Positions 25,011 to 34,362 are shown, numbered from the stretch's first letter. The stretch: 64,000 bases of DNA from Paenibacillus glucanolyticus NBRC 15330 (GCF_004000885.1 NZ_BIMC01000006.1:62001-126000); one strand, 5' to 3'. The notes: generated by a model not told the origin, from the letters alone. Numbers and translations: made by a program.

Positions 25011-25886
25011 TTGAAGACGTTTAAGAAAGTTTACATAGAAATTACGAGTATTTGTAATCTGGCCTGCACGTTCTGCCCGCCTACGGAGCGCAAGGCCAAC
25101 TTCATCAAGGTAGAGGATTTTGCGAGAAGATTGGACGAGATCAAGCCGCACACCCGTTATATTTATCTGCACGTGAAGGGGGAGCCGCTGCTCCATCCGA
25201 AGATCGACGAACTGCTGGATATCAGCCATGAAAAAGGATTCAAGGTCAACATCACGACCAACGGCACGTTGATCGCGAAGAACCGGCATAAGCTGCTGGG
25301 CAAGCCAGCGCTGAGACAGATGAACTTTTCCCTCCACAGCTTTGATGGACACGAAGGTTCAACGAACCGCGAGGGATATTTACGGGAGATTCTATCCTTT
25401 GTCCGTGCCGCAGAGGAGTTTAAGGTCATCTTTTCATTCCGTTTATGGAACCTGACGCAGGACAATGCAACCAATCTGGACAAGAGCCGAAATCGCCAGA
25501 CGCTCGAAATATTGGAGCAGGAATTTAATCTGGACTACCGAATCGAGGAGAGGGTTGAACCCGGCGGGGGCGTGAGGGTGGCGGATCACGTCTATCTGAA
25601 CCAGGATTACGAGTTCCAGTGGCCGAGCCTGACAGCGCCGGAGGATGAAGGAAAAGGCTTCTGTCATGCGCTTCGCAGCCAGGCGGCCATTCTTGTGGAT
25701 GGCACGGTTGTGCCATGCTGTCTGGATGGGGAAGGTGTCATCAACCTGGGGAATATTCATCAGAAATCCTTCTCGGACATCGTGGACGGGGAGCGGGCGA
25801 ATAATCTCGTAGATGGCTTTTCGCGGCGGGAAGCCGTTGAGGAATTATGCAGAAAATGCGGGTATCGGCAGCGGTTTGGAGCTTAA
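25011..25886 (+). CDS. Radical SAM/SPASM-type protein
   Basis: A 291-residue protein with the radical SAM cluster motif CNLACTFC near the N-terminus, the KGEPLLHP and TTNGTL blocks of the AdoMet radical barrel, and a short SPASM-like C-terminus (VPCCLDGEG...CRKCGY) that can bind an extra Fe-S cluster. The TTG at 25011 gives the usual MKTFKKVYIEITSICN start; a longer frame begins at 24939 without homology. It catalyses an unknown radical reaction, possibly peptide or cofactor modification; no peptide partner is evident. Confidence 0.88.
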   Translation: MKTFKKVYIEITSICNLACTFCPPTERKANFIKVEDFARRLDEIKPHTRYIYLHVKGEPLLHPKIDELLDISHEKGFKVNITTNGTLIAKNRHKLLGKPALRQMNFSLHSFDGHEGSTNREGYLREILSFVRAAEEFKVIFSFRLWNLTQDNATNLDKSRNRQTLEILEQEFNLDYRIEERVEPGGGVRVADHVYLNQDYEFQWPSLTAPEDEGKGFCHALRSQAAILVDGTVVPCCLDGEGVINLGNIHQKSFSDIVDGERANNLVDGFSRREAVEELCRKCGYRQRFGA

Positions 25887-25891
25887 ACCAG

Positions 25892-25922
25892 AGAAGCGGA
25901 GAAAAATTCCGCTTCTTTTTTT
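25892..25922 (+). terminator. Terminator of the radical SAM gene
   Basis: GAAGCGGA / TCCGCTTC stem with a seven-T run. Confidence 0.9.
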
Positions 25923-26044
25923 GTACCAATCTGTGGTATCGTTATGTGTTATGACGTAAAGGAACGGCTTGTGGAGACTCTAAGAAGAGATGCCCCATGT
26001 TACGTGATGCGAAAAATATAGCTATTCACCATAAAGGAGATTCC

Positions 26045-27517
26045 ATGACATTTCAAGATTTAAATATATCCCCTGTAATTCTTAAGGCTTTAGCGAAGGA
26101 GAATTACAAGGAGCCAACGCCGATCCAGGCTCAGGCGATCCCGGCTGTGCTGGCCGGCAGAGACTTGCTGGGCTGTGCCCAGACCGGAACAGGGAAAACA
26201 GCCGCTTTTTCGGTACCCATGATCCAGTTATTGAACGAACAACCCCCTAAACCGGGCATGGCGCGACGCATTCGTGCATTGGTATTGTCGCCGACCCGGG
26301 AGCTTGCCCTGCAAATTTCGGATAACGTCAAGGCCTACAGCCAGTTCACGAAATTGCGTTCTACCGCTATTGTTGGCGGCGTTTCGCAGAAGACGCAGGA
26401 ACGGGCGCTCCAGCAAGGTGCGGACATCCTGATTGCGACCCCGGGCCGACTGCTGGATCTCATGAATCAGAAGCGTATCGATCTGCAGCATGTGGAGATT
26501 CTGGTGCTGGATGAGGCTGACCGTATGCTGGATATGGGTTTTATCCATGACGTGAAACGTATTATCTCCAAAATGCCGAGCAAAAAGCAAACGCTCTTCT
26601 TCTCGGCCACGATGCCTGCGGAGATCACCCAGCTTGTAAAAACATTGCTGCAGAATCCCGTAAAAGTTGAGATCACACCGGTATCTTCTACGGCTGAACG
26701 AATCAAGCAATCGGTGTATCTGCTGGAAACCGGGAATAAACAGAAGCAATTGAATGAGCTGATGAAGGATCCATCCATCGTGTCCGCATTGGTCTTTACT
26801 CGTACGAAGCGCGGCGCTGACCGAGTTGTGCGCGATCTGACCAAGGTGAATATTACGGCACAAGCCATTCACGGCAACAAATCCCAGGTCAGCCGCCAGA
26901 CGGCATTGAAAAATTTCAAGAGCGGGGAGACCCGGGTGCTGGTGGCGACGGATATCGCCGCCAGAGGCATCGACATTGACGAATTGTCGCATGTCATTAA
27001 CTTTAATCTTCCTAATATCCCGGAAACGTACGTTCACCGGATTGGCCGCACAGGGCGTGCTGGCCTTAGTGGGACGGCGATTTCGTTCTGCGAAGTGGAC
27101 GAGATTCCTTTTCTCCGCGATATTGAAAAACTCATCGGAAAGCCCATTCCCGAGGTTAAAGATCATGACTTTCCGATGTCGAGTTCATTAAGATCCGCCA
27201 AGGTGGACCGTTCCCCGAAATCGGGCTCGGCAAGACCGGGCAATGCCAAGTCGGCGGCGGCCAGACCTGCTAAGCCCAAGGGTGATGCAGCCCGCAAGCC
27301 GAAGGCCGACACGGCACGCAAGCCGAAGCCGGACGCAGTGCGCCATTCGAGCACGGATACCGCGCGTAAACCCAAGGTGGACGCAGTTAGTAATCCGTAT
27401 TCAGAGATGGCACGTAAGCTAAAGGCGGAAGTAACGAATAAGCCCAAGGATGGCCAAGCCCGTAAACGCAGGTCTGAAGGATTCAATAAAGGCAGCAAGG
27501 CAGGCAGAACCTCGTAA
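26045..27517 (+). CDS. DEAD-box ATP-dependent RNA helicase
   Basis: A 490-residue protein with the complete DEAD-box set: Q motif, [30 protein letters not shown], and in the second RecA domain [14 protein letters not shown] and [10 protein letters not shown]. The last ~115 residues are a low-complexity basic tail built of diverged repeats of A-R-K-P-K-x-D-A/T, typical for RNA tethering. It is RhlE-like and unwinds RNA, often in cold adaptation or ribosome assembly. ATG follows AAAGGAGATTCC; the longer frame from 25997 is not needed. Confidence 0.95.
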   Translation: MTFQDLNISPVILKALAKENYKEPTPIQAQAIPAVLAGRDLLGCAQTGTGKTAAFSVPMIQLLNEQPPKPGMARRIRALVLSPTRELALQISDNVKAYSQFTKLRSTAIVGGVSQKTQERALQQGADILIATPGRLLDLMNQKRIDLQHVEILVLDEADRMLDMGFIHDVKRIISKMPSKKQTLFFSATMPAEITQLVKTLLQNPVKVEITPVSSTAERIKQSVYLLETGNKQKQLNELMKDPSIVSALVFTRTKRGADRVVRDLTKVNITAQAIHGNKSQVSRQTALKNFKSGETRVLVATDIAARGIDIDELSHVINFNLPNIPETYVHRIGRTGRAGLSGTAISFCEVDEIPFLRDIEKLIGKPIPEVKDHDFPMSSSLRSAKVDRSPKSGSARPGNAKSAAARPAKPKGDAARKPKADTARKPKPDAVRHSSTDTARKPKVDAVSNPYSEMARKLKAEVTNKPKDGQARKRRSEGFNKGSKAGRTS

Positions 27518-27593
27518 GAGGAGTTGACGATTAACGGATGAGTTTATGCAGGCGTTCCCGCTATTCCACAATCATCCTAAACAGAAGAACAAG

Positions 27594-27634
27594 AAGCACC
27601 CGTTCCCTTCATTGAAGTGGACGGGTGCTTTTTT
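27594..27634 (+). terminator. Helicase terminator
   Basis: AGCACCCGTTC and GACGGGTGCT stem with TTTTTT. Confidence 0.88.
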
Positions 27635-27651
27635 ATTCGAAATGGTATGTA

Positions 27652-28383
27652 TTACGCATTCTTTCTTCCCACAAGAAACAGGAACAACGGAATTCTGAGC
27701 CTGCGCTCATAGGTTTCGTCGTTCGTAAAATTCTCTCGCACCGGCTTGGACTCTCGAAGCTGTTCGACGATAAAGCCGGCTTTCTGCATCGCTCGGAAGT
27801 AAGCCTCGACGGTACGATGGTATTTATGAACGGTGCCGCCGAGCCATTGTTGTTCGCGGTAGCCCTCGTTAAAGTAATGGTCCACCACCCAGTTGGTTCT
27901 TGTACCCGATGGCTGAAGGGTGGAGGTGATGACGGGATGCTCGACGGAGAAGATCAACCGGCCGTTTGGCTTCAAGGTCTGATGAATGCAGCGGAAGACA
28001 TGCTCAATATCCTGAAGGTAATGAATGGCAAGTCTGGACAGCACCAGATCGTAGGCATCTGGCGGGTACGTATAATCCTCTATCATCGTGTGTACTACGG
28101 TACCATTGCTGTAAGCTGCAAGTGAACTGGAGGCGGCTTCGACCATATTGCGGGAACCCTCGATGCCGACATAAGTGGAACAGCCCTTATCCAGCAGTTC
28201 GGCGCCATATCCGGCATCTCCGCACCCGAGGTCCAAAATATGCTGATCGGAGATATCCCCGAGCAGCTGCGAGATGACGGGCTTCTCTAACGTATCGTTG
28301 GCGTTCTCCTGCCATTGCCTCCGCAACATGTACTTCTCGAAGTTACTTTCGTTATCGTAAAACTCTGATCCGCGATAGCTCAT
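27652..28383 (-). CDS. Class I SAM-dependent methyltransferase
   Basis: A 243-residue protein with motif I ILDLGCGDAGYG, motif II YVGIEGS, and post-motif blocks DLVLSRLAIHYLQD and NGRLIFSVEHP, as in UbiE/ubiquinone-type methyltransferases. The ATG at 28383 has an ideal AAGGAGGTACTT site. It ends close to the helicase terminator, convergent with it. Substrate unknown. Confidence 0.9.
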   Translation of the reverse strand: MSYRGSEFYDNESNFEKYMLRRQWQENANDTLEKPVISQLLGDISDQHILDLGCGDAGYGAELLDKGCSTYVGIEGSRNMVEAASSSLAAYSNGTVVHTMIEDYTYPPDAYDLVLSRLAIHYLQDIEHVFRCIHQTLKPNGRLIFSVEHPVITSTLQPSGTRTNWVVDHYFNEGYREQQWLGGTVHKYHRTVEAYFRAMQKAGFIVEQLRESKPVRENFTNDETYERRLRIPLFLFLVGRKNA

Positions 28384-28520
28384 AAGTACCTCCTTCAAAA
28401 TATCTTCCTGGATCTACCATGGTGTATGGTAACATATCGGAGGGTGGTATAAACCATATTCCGGGAAAAAAGTTAAGAGCGAAGCGACTAACAAGTTAGA
28501 GTAAACACGCGCATTCCATG

Positions 28521-28550
28521 TTGACTTTAGACTAACACGCGTCATAGAAT
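28521..28550 (+). promoter_or_regulatory. Promoter candidate of the MBL-fold gene
   Basis: TTGACT (28521-28526), 18-bp spacer, TAGAAT (28545-28550). Confidence 0.5.
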
Positions 28551-28612
28551 CTGATAAGAACACAATTACGAGTAAGCTTCATGATCGAAAAAATGACAGA
28601 TAGCGAGAGTGA

Positions 28613-29260
28613 ATGATGAAAATTCAAAAGATAAAGAATAGAAGCGTTTTGTTTACCAACCATATCCCCTCGGGATGGGATTTAAATGTCCAGCTTATTA
28701 TGGGAGACCGGAATAATTACATCATTGATACGGGTCTGGGATCTTTGAACATCGAACCAGTTAAAGAATACATAAAGCACGACCACAAGCCCATCATTGT
28801 GATCAATACACATCATCATTGGGATCATATATGGGGGAATGGTTCGTTCCGGGACTGCACCATCGTATCTCACAAGCTATGCAGGGACATGATGGATTCC
28901 GGCTGGGAAGACATGATCCAGAAAAACAAGAGATTCATTGAGGGTGAAGCAGAATTGGTCCTTCCCAATCTGACATTCGATAACGAATTATATTTCCCTG
29001 AGGACCATATACGAATCATGTATACGCCAGGACATACTGTGGATTCCATAAGTGTACTGGATGAAGCGGACAAGGTGATCCATGTTGGCGATAACGTCGG
29101 AGACTCCATGGATGAGATCATCCCAAGCCTATATGTAGACAAGGAAATTTATATTCGGACACTGCTGAACTATAAAGAAATGGATTTTGACACTTGTATA
29201 TCGGGTCATAATATCGTTTTGGATCAGCAGATCATAGAACAAATATTGAGCAAGCTTTAG
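28613..29260 (+). CDS. MBL-fold metallo-hydrolase
   Basis: A 215-residue metallo-beta-lactamase-fold protein with the metal motif THHHWDH, then YTPGHTVDS, a metal Asp in HVGDNVGD and a final His in ISGHN. It is probably a hydrolase of small thioesters, lactones or similar. It starts at either of two adjacent ATGs with a weak site (AGCGAGAG). A terminator follows. Confidence 0.9.
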   Translation: MMKIQKIKNRSVLFTNHIPSGWDLNVQLIMGDRNNYIIDTGLGSLNIEPVKEYIKHDHKPIIVINTHHHWDHIWGNGSFRDCTIVSHKLCRDMMDSGWEDMIQKNKRFIEGEAELVLPNLTFDNELYFPEDHIRIMYTPGHTVDSISVLDEADKVIHVGDNVGDSMDEIIPSLYVDKEIYIRTLLNYKEMDFDTCISGHNIVLDQQIIEQILSKL

Positions 29261-29294
29261 GACAACCGGGCAGCTCTGCAGTGGACTAGTAAAT

Positions 29295-29343
29295 AACCGA
29301 GTGAGAAAAAGGGGGGGGAATCCCTCGTTATCACTCGGTTTTC
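29295..29343 (+). terminator. Terminator of the MBL-fold gene
   Basis: AACCGAGTGA / TCACTCGGTT with a T run; the loop holds an unusual run of eight G. Confidence 0.82.
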
Positions 29344-29368
29344 TAGTATCCGTCAATGCGTTTGGATT

Positions 29369-29557
29369 TTGATTGTCGGTTGCCTCACCGCGTCCGGGTA
29401 TGAAGATCGCGCGGATAAAGCTGTTCGGAAGCAGGCGGATGAAGCTTGGCATCGAATGATTCCTCCTATCGGAAACTTGGGTTGGGCTGATTGTGAGATA
29501 AACCGAATTTATTGCCCGCCTTTTTTAACCGTAGAGAGTTCGCCTTATGTTGGATGA
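29369..29557 (+). pseudogene. Possible lipoprotein remnant
   Basis: From a TTG the frame reads MIVGCLTASGYEDRADKAVRK..., which would place a lipobox-like IVGC too near the start for a real signal peptide. The frame is open upstream into the preceding terminator, and no ribosome site is present. It is probably a truncated gene or chance. The remaining bases up to 29640 hold only the next gene's ribosome site. Confidence 0.3.
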
Positions 29558-29642
29558 TGGTGACCTCAATCTGACCGGTCATGCAGCCATGAGCCTTATC
29601 AAGGGTTCACAAGGATTAATGGGTTAAGGAGGTGCCAATTCC

Positions 29643-30188
29643 ATGAAAAAAATATACGTCGTGCGGCATTGCCAAGCGGAGGGACAAGCTGCGGATGCTC
29701 CGTTAACCAGGGAGGGGGTCCGGCAATCGCATGCGCTTGCGGAATTTCTGTCCGACAAAGGGATAGACCATATGGTTTCGAGCACTTATCGCAGAGCCTA
29801 TGACACCATATCGCCTTTGGCGGATCGCATGGGCATACAGATTAAACGGGACGAGAGGCTAATGGAGAGAGTTCTATCGGGCAAGAACGTTCCTGCATGG
29901 CGCGAGATGCTGCGCAGAACCTATGATGATATGGACCTGTGTTATGAGGGCGGAGAATCCAGCAACAGGGCGATGAATCGTGCGGTTCGTGTAGTGGAGG
30001 AGATATTGCAGAGTCCCAGCCAAAATGCCGTCATCGTGTCACATGGCAATCTGATCTCGCTCCTGTTGAAGTATTACGATAACCGAATCGGTTTCCGAGA
30101 GTGGGAGGCTCTGTCCAACCCTGACGTGCACCAGCTTAGCTTCCAACAATCAGATGTTCCGGATATACACCGAATATGGAGCCCTTAA
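29643..30188 (+). CDS. Histidine phosphatase family protein
   Basis: A 181-residue phosphoglycerate-mutase-like protein with the phospho-His motif near the N-terminus as VVRHCQA (RHC instead of RHG), the STYRRAYDT block, the catalytic Glu region (YEGGES) and the second His in VSHGN. The Cys variant occurs in some active members. It probably removes phosphate from a small metabolite. Excellent ribosome site TAAGGAGGTG. Confidence 0.9.
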   Translation: MKKIYVVRHCQAEGQAADAPLTREGVRQSHALAEFLSDKGIDHMVSSTYRRAYDTISPLADRMGIQIKRDERLMERVLSGKNVPAWREMLRRTYDDMDLCYEGGESSNRAMNRAVRVVEEILQSPSQNAVIVSHGNLISLLLKYYDNRIGFREWEALSNPDVHQLSFQQSDVPDIHRIWSP

Positions 30189-30412
30189 CGGCAGGCACGA
30201 AGCCATGTATGTAAAAAAGAATTCATAAGCATTTATTCCCTATATTTGGCGGCACGCCTTCCTCTATAATGGAATTGCACAGGTATAGCAGCGCGTGAAT
30301 CCTAAAGATCAGACTTCATATAACAAAGGTGAAGCGCATTGTGGACGAGCTATATACGTGTATGGGTTCGCAAGATCATTAGAGAGATTATGAAATAAAG
30401 GGGATATGAATC

Positions 30413-30601
30413 ATGGCCAAAACCAAACGGGGCCGCGCACTATGGAACATGCCATCACGCGGTCGCGGCACATGCCCGGTATGCAGCACTTCGCGCATTA
30501 AGCTGCTCTACGTTGCCAACAAGTCTGACGGCACGGCGCTTAAGGTATGCAAGAGATGCCAAAATGCCGATCAGAGCAGAGTAGACGCGGCGGTTGTGTA
30601 A
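30413..30601 (+). CDS. Small zinc-ribbon-like protein
   Basis: A 62-residue basic protein with two CxxC knuckles, CPVC at residues 21-24 and CKRC at 46-49, and a basic start MAKTKRGRALWN. It resembles small ribosome- or nucleic-acid-associated zinc ribbons. The ribosome site is AAAGGGGA. Function unknown. Confidence 0.75.
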   Translation: MAKTKRGRALWNMPSRGRGTCPVCSTSRIKLLYVANKSDGTALKVCKRCQNADQSRVDAAVV

Positions 30602-30670
30602 GCTGGGACCCAGCGATTAGCCGCAGTGTGCAAATCAGGCCGAGCGCCGAGTAACAACCAGAGTCATTAG

Positions 30671-30700
30671 AGACCCGTTCCTTCGATAGAAGGGCGGGTT
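30671..30700 (+). terminator. Terminator-like hairpin
   Basis: ACCCGTTCCTTC / GAAGGGCGGGT followed by TTCTTAGTTTT. It lies 70 bases after the zinc-ribbon gene. Confidence 0.7.
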
Positions 30701-30765
30701 TCTTAGTTTTGCTATTGAAGCCTATTTATCATGGATAGGTTTACATTTTATTCCTCATGGTTTAA

Positions 30766-30795
30766 CATCTAATTTAACGATTGATAAATTAGATG
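30766..30795. promoter_or_regulatory. Operator palindrome ahead of the ArsR-type gene
   Basis: Perfect 11-bp arms CATCTAATTTA and TAAATTAGATG separated by eight bases, 35 bases before the start. The AT-rich symmetrical site is typical of ArsR-family operators and suggests autoregulation. Confidence 0.65.
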
Positions 30796-30829
30796 GTTGT
30801 TAAATTATTTAGGGAGCTGAGGATTGGCT

Positions 30830-31435
30830 ATGCAATTGGACAAAGTGGTCAGTTATCATAAAGCGCTGGCGGACCCGACCCGAATCAAGATGCTCATCCT
30901 GCTTGCCGAAGGGGAGTTGAACGGACAGCTTCTGGCTGAGAAGATTGGCGTCACACCGGCGACGATCACCCATCATGCTGCCAAGCTGCGGGAAGCGAGT
31001 CTCATTAATGAGCGCAGGGACAAGAACACGATCTTTTTTTCGCTGAATGATTATTTTATTAGAAATACCGCGACGGCGACGGAAAACCTGATCTATCAAA
31101 GAGTACGTTCAACTGGCGGCTCGGAGCGCGTGTTGGATGAGGATCAACGGATGAAGGATTCCGTTATGAAGAGCTTTTTCACTTCCGCTGGGAAATTGAA
31201 GAGTATTCCTGCCCAGTTGAAGAAGAAACTCATCGTGCTCACGCATATGGTATCTCAGCTTGAAAAGGAACGAAAGTACAGCGAGAAGGAGATCAATGAG
31301 TTCATTAAGGGCTATCATGAGGATTTTGCGACCCTTCGCCGAGAGTTCATCATGCACCATTTCATGTTCAGGAATGACGGGGTGTATGTGCTGAATCCGC
31401 AAGAAATGTGGGCAAGGTGGAAGGATTTATCGTGA
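30830..31435 (+). CDS. ArsR-type HTH regulator with DUF2087 C-terminus
   Basis: A 201-residue protein. Residues 1-85 form a winged helix of the ArsR type (YHKALADPTRIKMLILLAEGELNGQLLAEKIGVTPATITHHAAKLREASLI). The C-terminus (MVSQLEKERKYSEKEINEFIKGYHEDFATLRREFIMH) is the DUF2087 domain. There are no Cys metal ligands in the recognition helix, so it is not a classical arsenic sensor. ATG at 30830 follows GAGGA. It overlaps the next gene by four bases. The palindrome upstream is the likely operator. Confidence 0.88.
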   Translation: MQLDKVVSYHKALADPTRIKMLILLAEGELNGQLLAEKIGVTPATITHHAAKLREASLINERRDKNTIFFSLNDYFIRNTATATENLIYQRVRSTGGSERVLDEDQRMKDSVMKSFFTSAGKLKSIPAQLKKKLIVLTHMVSQLEKERKYSEKEINEFIKGYHEDFATLRREFIMHHFMFRNDGVYVLNPQEMWARWKDLS

Positions 31436-32070
31436 CCACGGTTGGCATATTGGGAGTGACCCATGACGAGGGGCTGAGACAGAAGTACAATTTGACCCTG
31501 GATGTCATCAAGGAGCTCATTCTTGAGTTCGAACCGGATGTTATTTGTGGAGAGGTCCTTCCGAGCAGTTGGGAGCAGTACCAGCAGGACAGCTCCCATC
31601 GTGGATACTGGGGTGAGCCAGCCAGCGAGTATTGGGATTTGATCTTTCCGTTATGCGAAGAGAAGAAATATGAGTTCGTGCCGATCGATTGGGTAGAACT
31701 TGATGTGTGGAACGATTTTGACCCTTTTCACAGTTACGGCGAGCTGCAAAAGCAGCAGTTAAATGCCGAGCTGGATGAGTGGTTTGAGCGGCAGCTGTCG
31801 ACTTGGGCATCGGGTTCGATTCCTCTAAATTCAGCAGCGTACGATCGGGTTACGAAGGAGAAGTATGAATGGCTGGAGCGAATCAATCCGCAGGCCCATC
31901 TACTCAGGTGGGTATGCCGGCATCTGATCATGAATCAGCGAATCAAGAATGCTATTGGGCAGCATGCGGGAAAACGGCTATTATGTATTGTAGGCGCAGA
32001 CCATAATCATGCGCTGTATGAAGGGCTGGCCCCGGTAAAGGATATCCAGCTGGTATATCCGCTGAGGTAA
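31432..32070 (+). CDS. Conserved hypothetical protein, TraB/PrgY-like
   Basis: A 212-residue soluble protein starting VTTVGILGVTHDEGLRQKYN with FEPDVICGEVLPSSW and a final IVGADHNHALYEGL. The pattern of a GTH motif, an early acidic pair and a late GxxHxxxL block recalls TraB/PrgY/TIKI-type folds, but I cannot prove it. The GTG at 31432 overlaps the preceding TGA (GTGA) and has GGAAGGA six bases upstream. Co-expressed with the ArsR/DUF2087 regulator, so probably its effector or target. Confidence 0.65.
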   Translation: MTTVGILGVTHDEGLRQKYNLTLDVIKELILEFEPDVICGEVLPSSWEQYQQDSSHRGYWGEPASEYWDLIFPLCEEKKYEFVPIDWVELDVWNDFDPFHSYGELQKQQLNAELDEWFERQLSTWASGSIPLNSAAYDRVTKEKYEWLERINPQAHLLRWVCRHLIMNQRIKNAIGQHAGKRLLCIVGADHNHALYEGLAPVKDIQLVYPLR

Positions 32071-32082
32071 GGCGCGGCCAGT

Positions 32083-32105
32083 GCAAGTCCCTTAGGGGGT
32101 CTTGC
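32083..32105. repeat. Hairpin repeat unit 1
   Basis: GCAAGTCCC-TTA-GGGGGTCTTGC, an imperfect palindrome repeated about 50 bases downstream. Together they look like a small REP-type pair after the operon; neither has a clean T tract. Confidence 0.55.
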
Positions 32106-32133
32106 AGGCTCCAAAGGCGCGCTCGCGGCTCGC

Positions 32134-32156
32134 GCAAGTCCCATAAAGGGACTTGC
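32134..32156. repeat. Hairpin repeat unit 2
   Basis: GCAAGTCCC-ATAAA-GGGACTTGC, perfect nine-bp arms, embedded in a GCGC-rich stretch. Confidence 0.6.
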
Positions 32157-32442
32157 AGCTCCGAAAAGAGGCGCTCGAGCCGGCAAAAACAACAAGAGTC
32201 AAGGAGCTGTTTATCGCTTGGGGACAACTTCATAGAGAAAGGAATCGAGCTAGGCTGCCCAAGTGACGACTCGGCGTCAGGGGATATTGGGATCGCTGTC
32301 TGTGACCATTGGGCTGGGCCAAATGTGCCATATGATGCGGATCTATGGAAACTTTACCAAAAATGGTACAAGTCTATTATAGGTTCTAACAAATTTGTTA
32401 CATCCTACTTGCGCTATGACGATATTATAGAATAATATGAAA
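32157..32442. other. Gene-free interval with possible small transcript
   Basis: No ORF is supportable. The AT-rich part from about 32340 runs into a good terminator at 32443-32480, so a short non-coding RNA may be made here. No RNA family is recognised. Confidence 0.35.
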
Positions 32443-32480
32443 GAGCGCGGCTTTCATAGTGGAAAACTCGCGCTTTTTTT
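32443..32480 (+). terminator. Terminator without an upstream gene
   Basis: GAGCGCG ... CGCGCT with a seven-T run. The nearest plus-strand gene ends 370 bases upstream. Confidence 0.8.
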
Positions 32481-32639
32481 GCTATCTAACTTGCCTGAGT
32501 ACCTCCTTATCGGAAGCCCCCCTATAAGAGAGTGTGATGACGAGTAAGGCCGGCATGCCTTAAGTTCGACAGGCTTGAGATGCGCATTTTTATATTTTCC
32601 ATGTATAATAGAAGAAATCATTCAAATAGGAGCTAGGAA

Positions 32640-33215
32640 ATGAAAAAGCTAGGAAGAAACGATCTATGTCACTGCGGAAGCGGCAAAAAGTACAAAAGAT
32701 GTTGTCTTGAAAGAGATGAACGCACGGTTTACGGTAAAGTCATCCAGTTCCCTGGTGCGAAAGCAGCAGAGCCTAAGCTACAGGTCGATCAATTGCAGCA
32801 GATGATTAACGACAAGCTGGGGTGGATGGACTGGAACGACGATGAGCATCGCGAGCTTGCAGAGTCCGTGTTTCCTCAGATTTGCAAGGATTACGAATTG
32901 CAGGATGAGCAGCAGCTGTTTCAAGTGTTCAGTCTCTTGATGGTCTGGAACAGCTTCTCCAGAGAAGCCAATCCGAAGTACCGCAAACAGGGCGGATATG
33001 CAAGTGCGTTAGAATATATAGTAACCTCATCGCTGAACATTTCAACGACGAAGGCTGATATTGCGAAGAAGCACGAGGTTTCCGTCGCCACGTTGACGCG
33101 CAACAGCGGTCAGATTCAAGACTTTATGGATGGAGTAGCGGCATCCGGTGACGACGCGAACGTCGACGATGAAGAATCCAATGGGGAAGACAAGGACATG
33201 TCCCTGGGACGCTAG
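32640..33215 (+). CDS. SEC-C motif protein
   Basis: A 191-residue acidic protein whose N-terminus is a SEC-C zinc motif: GRNDLCHCGSGKKYKRCC. The rest is helical (LFQVFSLLMVWNSFSREANPKYRKQGGYASALEYIV, then a helix-turn-helix-like ADIAKKHEVSVATLTRNSGQI) with an acidic tail. SEC-C motifs mediate zinc-dependent protein contacts as in SecA. The DNA-binding suggestion is inference. ATG follows AGGAGCTAGGAA. Confidence 0.85.
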   Translation: MKKLGRNDLCHCGSGKKYKRCCLERDERTVYGKVIQFPGAKAAEPKLQVDQLQQMINDKLGWMDWNDDEHRELAESVFPQICKDYELQDEQQLFQVFSLLMVWNSFSREANPKYRKQGGYASALEYIVTSSLNISTTKADIAKKHEVSVATLTRNSGQIQDFMDGVAASGDDANVDDEESNGEDKDMSLGR

Positions 33216-33273
33216 AATTCGCTTAAAATGAAATCGAATTGAATGCGGATTCCTCGCATTCCGGTATATAGCT

Positions 33274-33303
33274 GTGGTCGCTCCAATGGGAGCGGCCACT
33301 TTG
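33274..33303 (+). terminator. Terminator-like hairpin after SEC-C gene
   Basis: GTGGTCGCTCC-AATG-GGAGCGGCCAC, then TTTG. Confidence 0.65.
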
Positions 33304-33388
33304 CGTTGAATAAGCCAAGCTGATCACATGAAGGCACTGGATATTACAATCTGATCACCTATGGTGGATTCGAGTGAGCAGCACAACC

Positions 33389-33829
33389 TTACCCCCTGCG
33401 TGCCCCTGTCAGCATCCAGCCTAGGGCAAGGCCATACGCCAGATGCCCGGTCAGCCAGAACGCCAGGGCGGTGAGGTCGGACAACGCCGGTGTGCGAACG
33501 GACAACGCCGTGGTGGGGAACAGAAGAAGTCCAACGGCAAGACAGACCAGGATAACCAAAGACATGCTGCGTTTACGAGACCATGCTTTTTGCTGCAGGA
33601 AGAGGGTTAGAGCCATGCTCAGCAGGACGGAGATTAGAAGGTGCAGCATAAACTCGGTGAGTTCGGATAGCTGCAGTTCCTTCAGGACAGGCACGTAATC
33701 AACGTTCAGGAGCAGCGTGTAGACTTTGTATGAGGTGAAATGCTCTACCATATTCAAGATCAGTCCAAGGATGATACCGGCGGCAATGCCTGCCCAGACC
33801 GATTGGGTAAACCTGTACTTACGCCACAT
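33389..33829 (-). CDS. Four-helix membrane protein of unknown function
   Basis: About 146 residues with hydrophobic segments near residues 11-29, 63-80, 88-108 and 120-142 and a short basic N-terminus (MWRKYRF). Unrelated to any family I can name with confidence; YagU-like proteins have a similar plan. AAAGGGGG lies ten bases before the chosen ATG; an ATG three codons upstream is also possible. Confidence 0.65.
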   Translation of the reverse strand: MWRKYRFTQSVWAGIAAGIILGLILNMVEHFTSYKVYTLLLNVDYVPVLKELQLSELTEFMLHLLISVLLSMALTLFLQQKAWSRKRSMSLVILVCLAVGLLLFPTTALSVRTPALSDLTALAFWLTGHLAYGLALGWMLTGARRG

Positions 33830-33971
33830 GAGCGACATTCCCCCTTTAGTTGCCATTGTATAACACTCGTCTATTGGAGTGAAACGAATCTTCACAGTAG
33901 AATAAGAGCGAAGCTGACTACGCGGGGAAGCGCAATGAACATAATCAGATAACCTAATATACTAGCCTGGT

Positions 33972-34239
33972 CGCCAATACCACTATTTCACGAGTAACCC
34001 TGGTTCGTGCCGCTGTCCTCGACATATTAAAGGACATCAGATCCGCTATTTGCCTCATTTAGTCCCTTTTTTGAATCTAACGGACTCAGGATTCCTTATT
34101 ACCTCATAAAACAGCGAATTTACCGACTCATATCACAAATAGCGTATCTCATGTCCGTTAGTCTCAAAAGTAACACTTTTCTAGCAAAATAACGTATCCT
34201 CTGTCCGTTAGCGCAAGAGCAGTATGCCCACAACAATCA
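33972..34239. repeat. 268-bp composite repeat, copy A
   Basis: Begins CGCCAATACCACTATTTCAC and ends at GCCCACAACAATCA. Copy B at 34363-34631 is almost identical. Inside are four versions of one ~25-base unit (consensus near AACGGACATGAGATACGCTATTT). Two lie in forward orientation (about 34032 and 34077) and two reversed (about 34136-34165 and 34181-34211), so the whole is a large imperfect palindrome. No ORF. Confidence 0.85.
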
Positions 34240-34362
34240 CAACAATCATAACCATAACCATGAATAACACCATCACACTACCATCATTACAGCGCAGCAG
34301 ACTTCAGATGATGCACGGCGTTACGGACGTCAAGCCATCCGGAATGGGCGTGAGCTCTGCTG
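34240..34362. other. Spacer between the composite repeats
   Basis: Low-complexity CATAACCAT/CACCATCAC stretches and a short segment (CAGCAGACTT...GCCATCCGGAATGGG) of which a variant recurs at about 34801-34853. No gene. Confidence 0.5.

Noticed and set aside
26228..27166. 312-codon minus-strand ORF opposite the DEAD-box helicase
   Set aside because: Shadow of a conserved gene; no start site or family.
30189..30412. Possible promoter with TATAAT near 30265 before the zinc-ribbon gene
   Set aside because: No -35 element at an acceptable distance could be found, so it was not listed.
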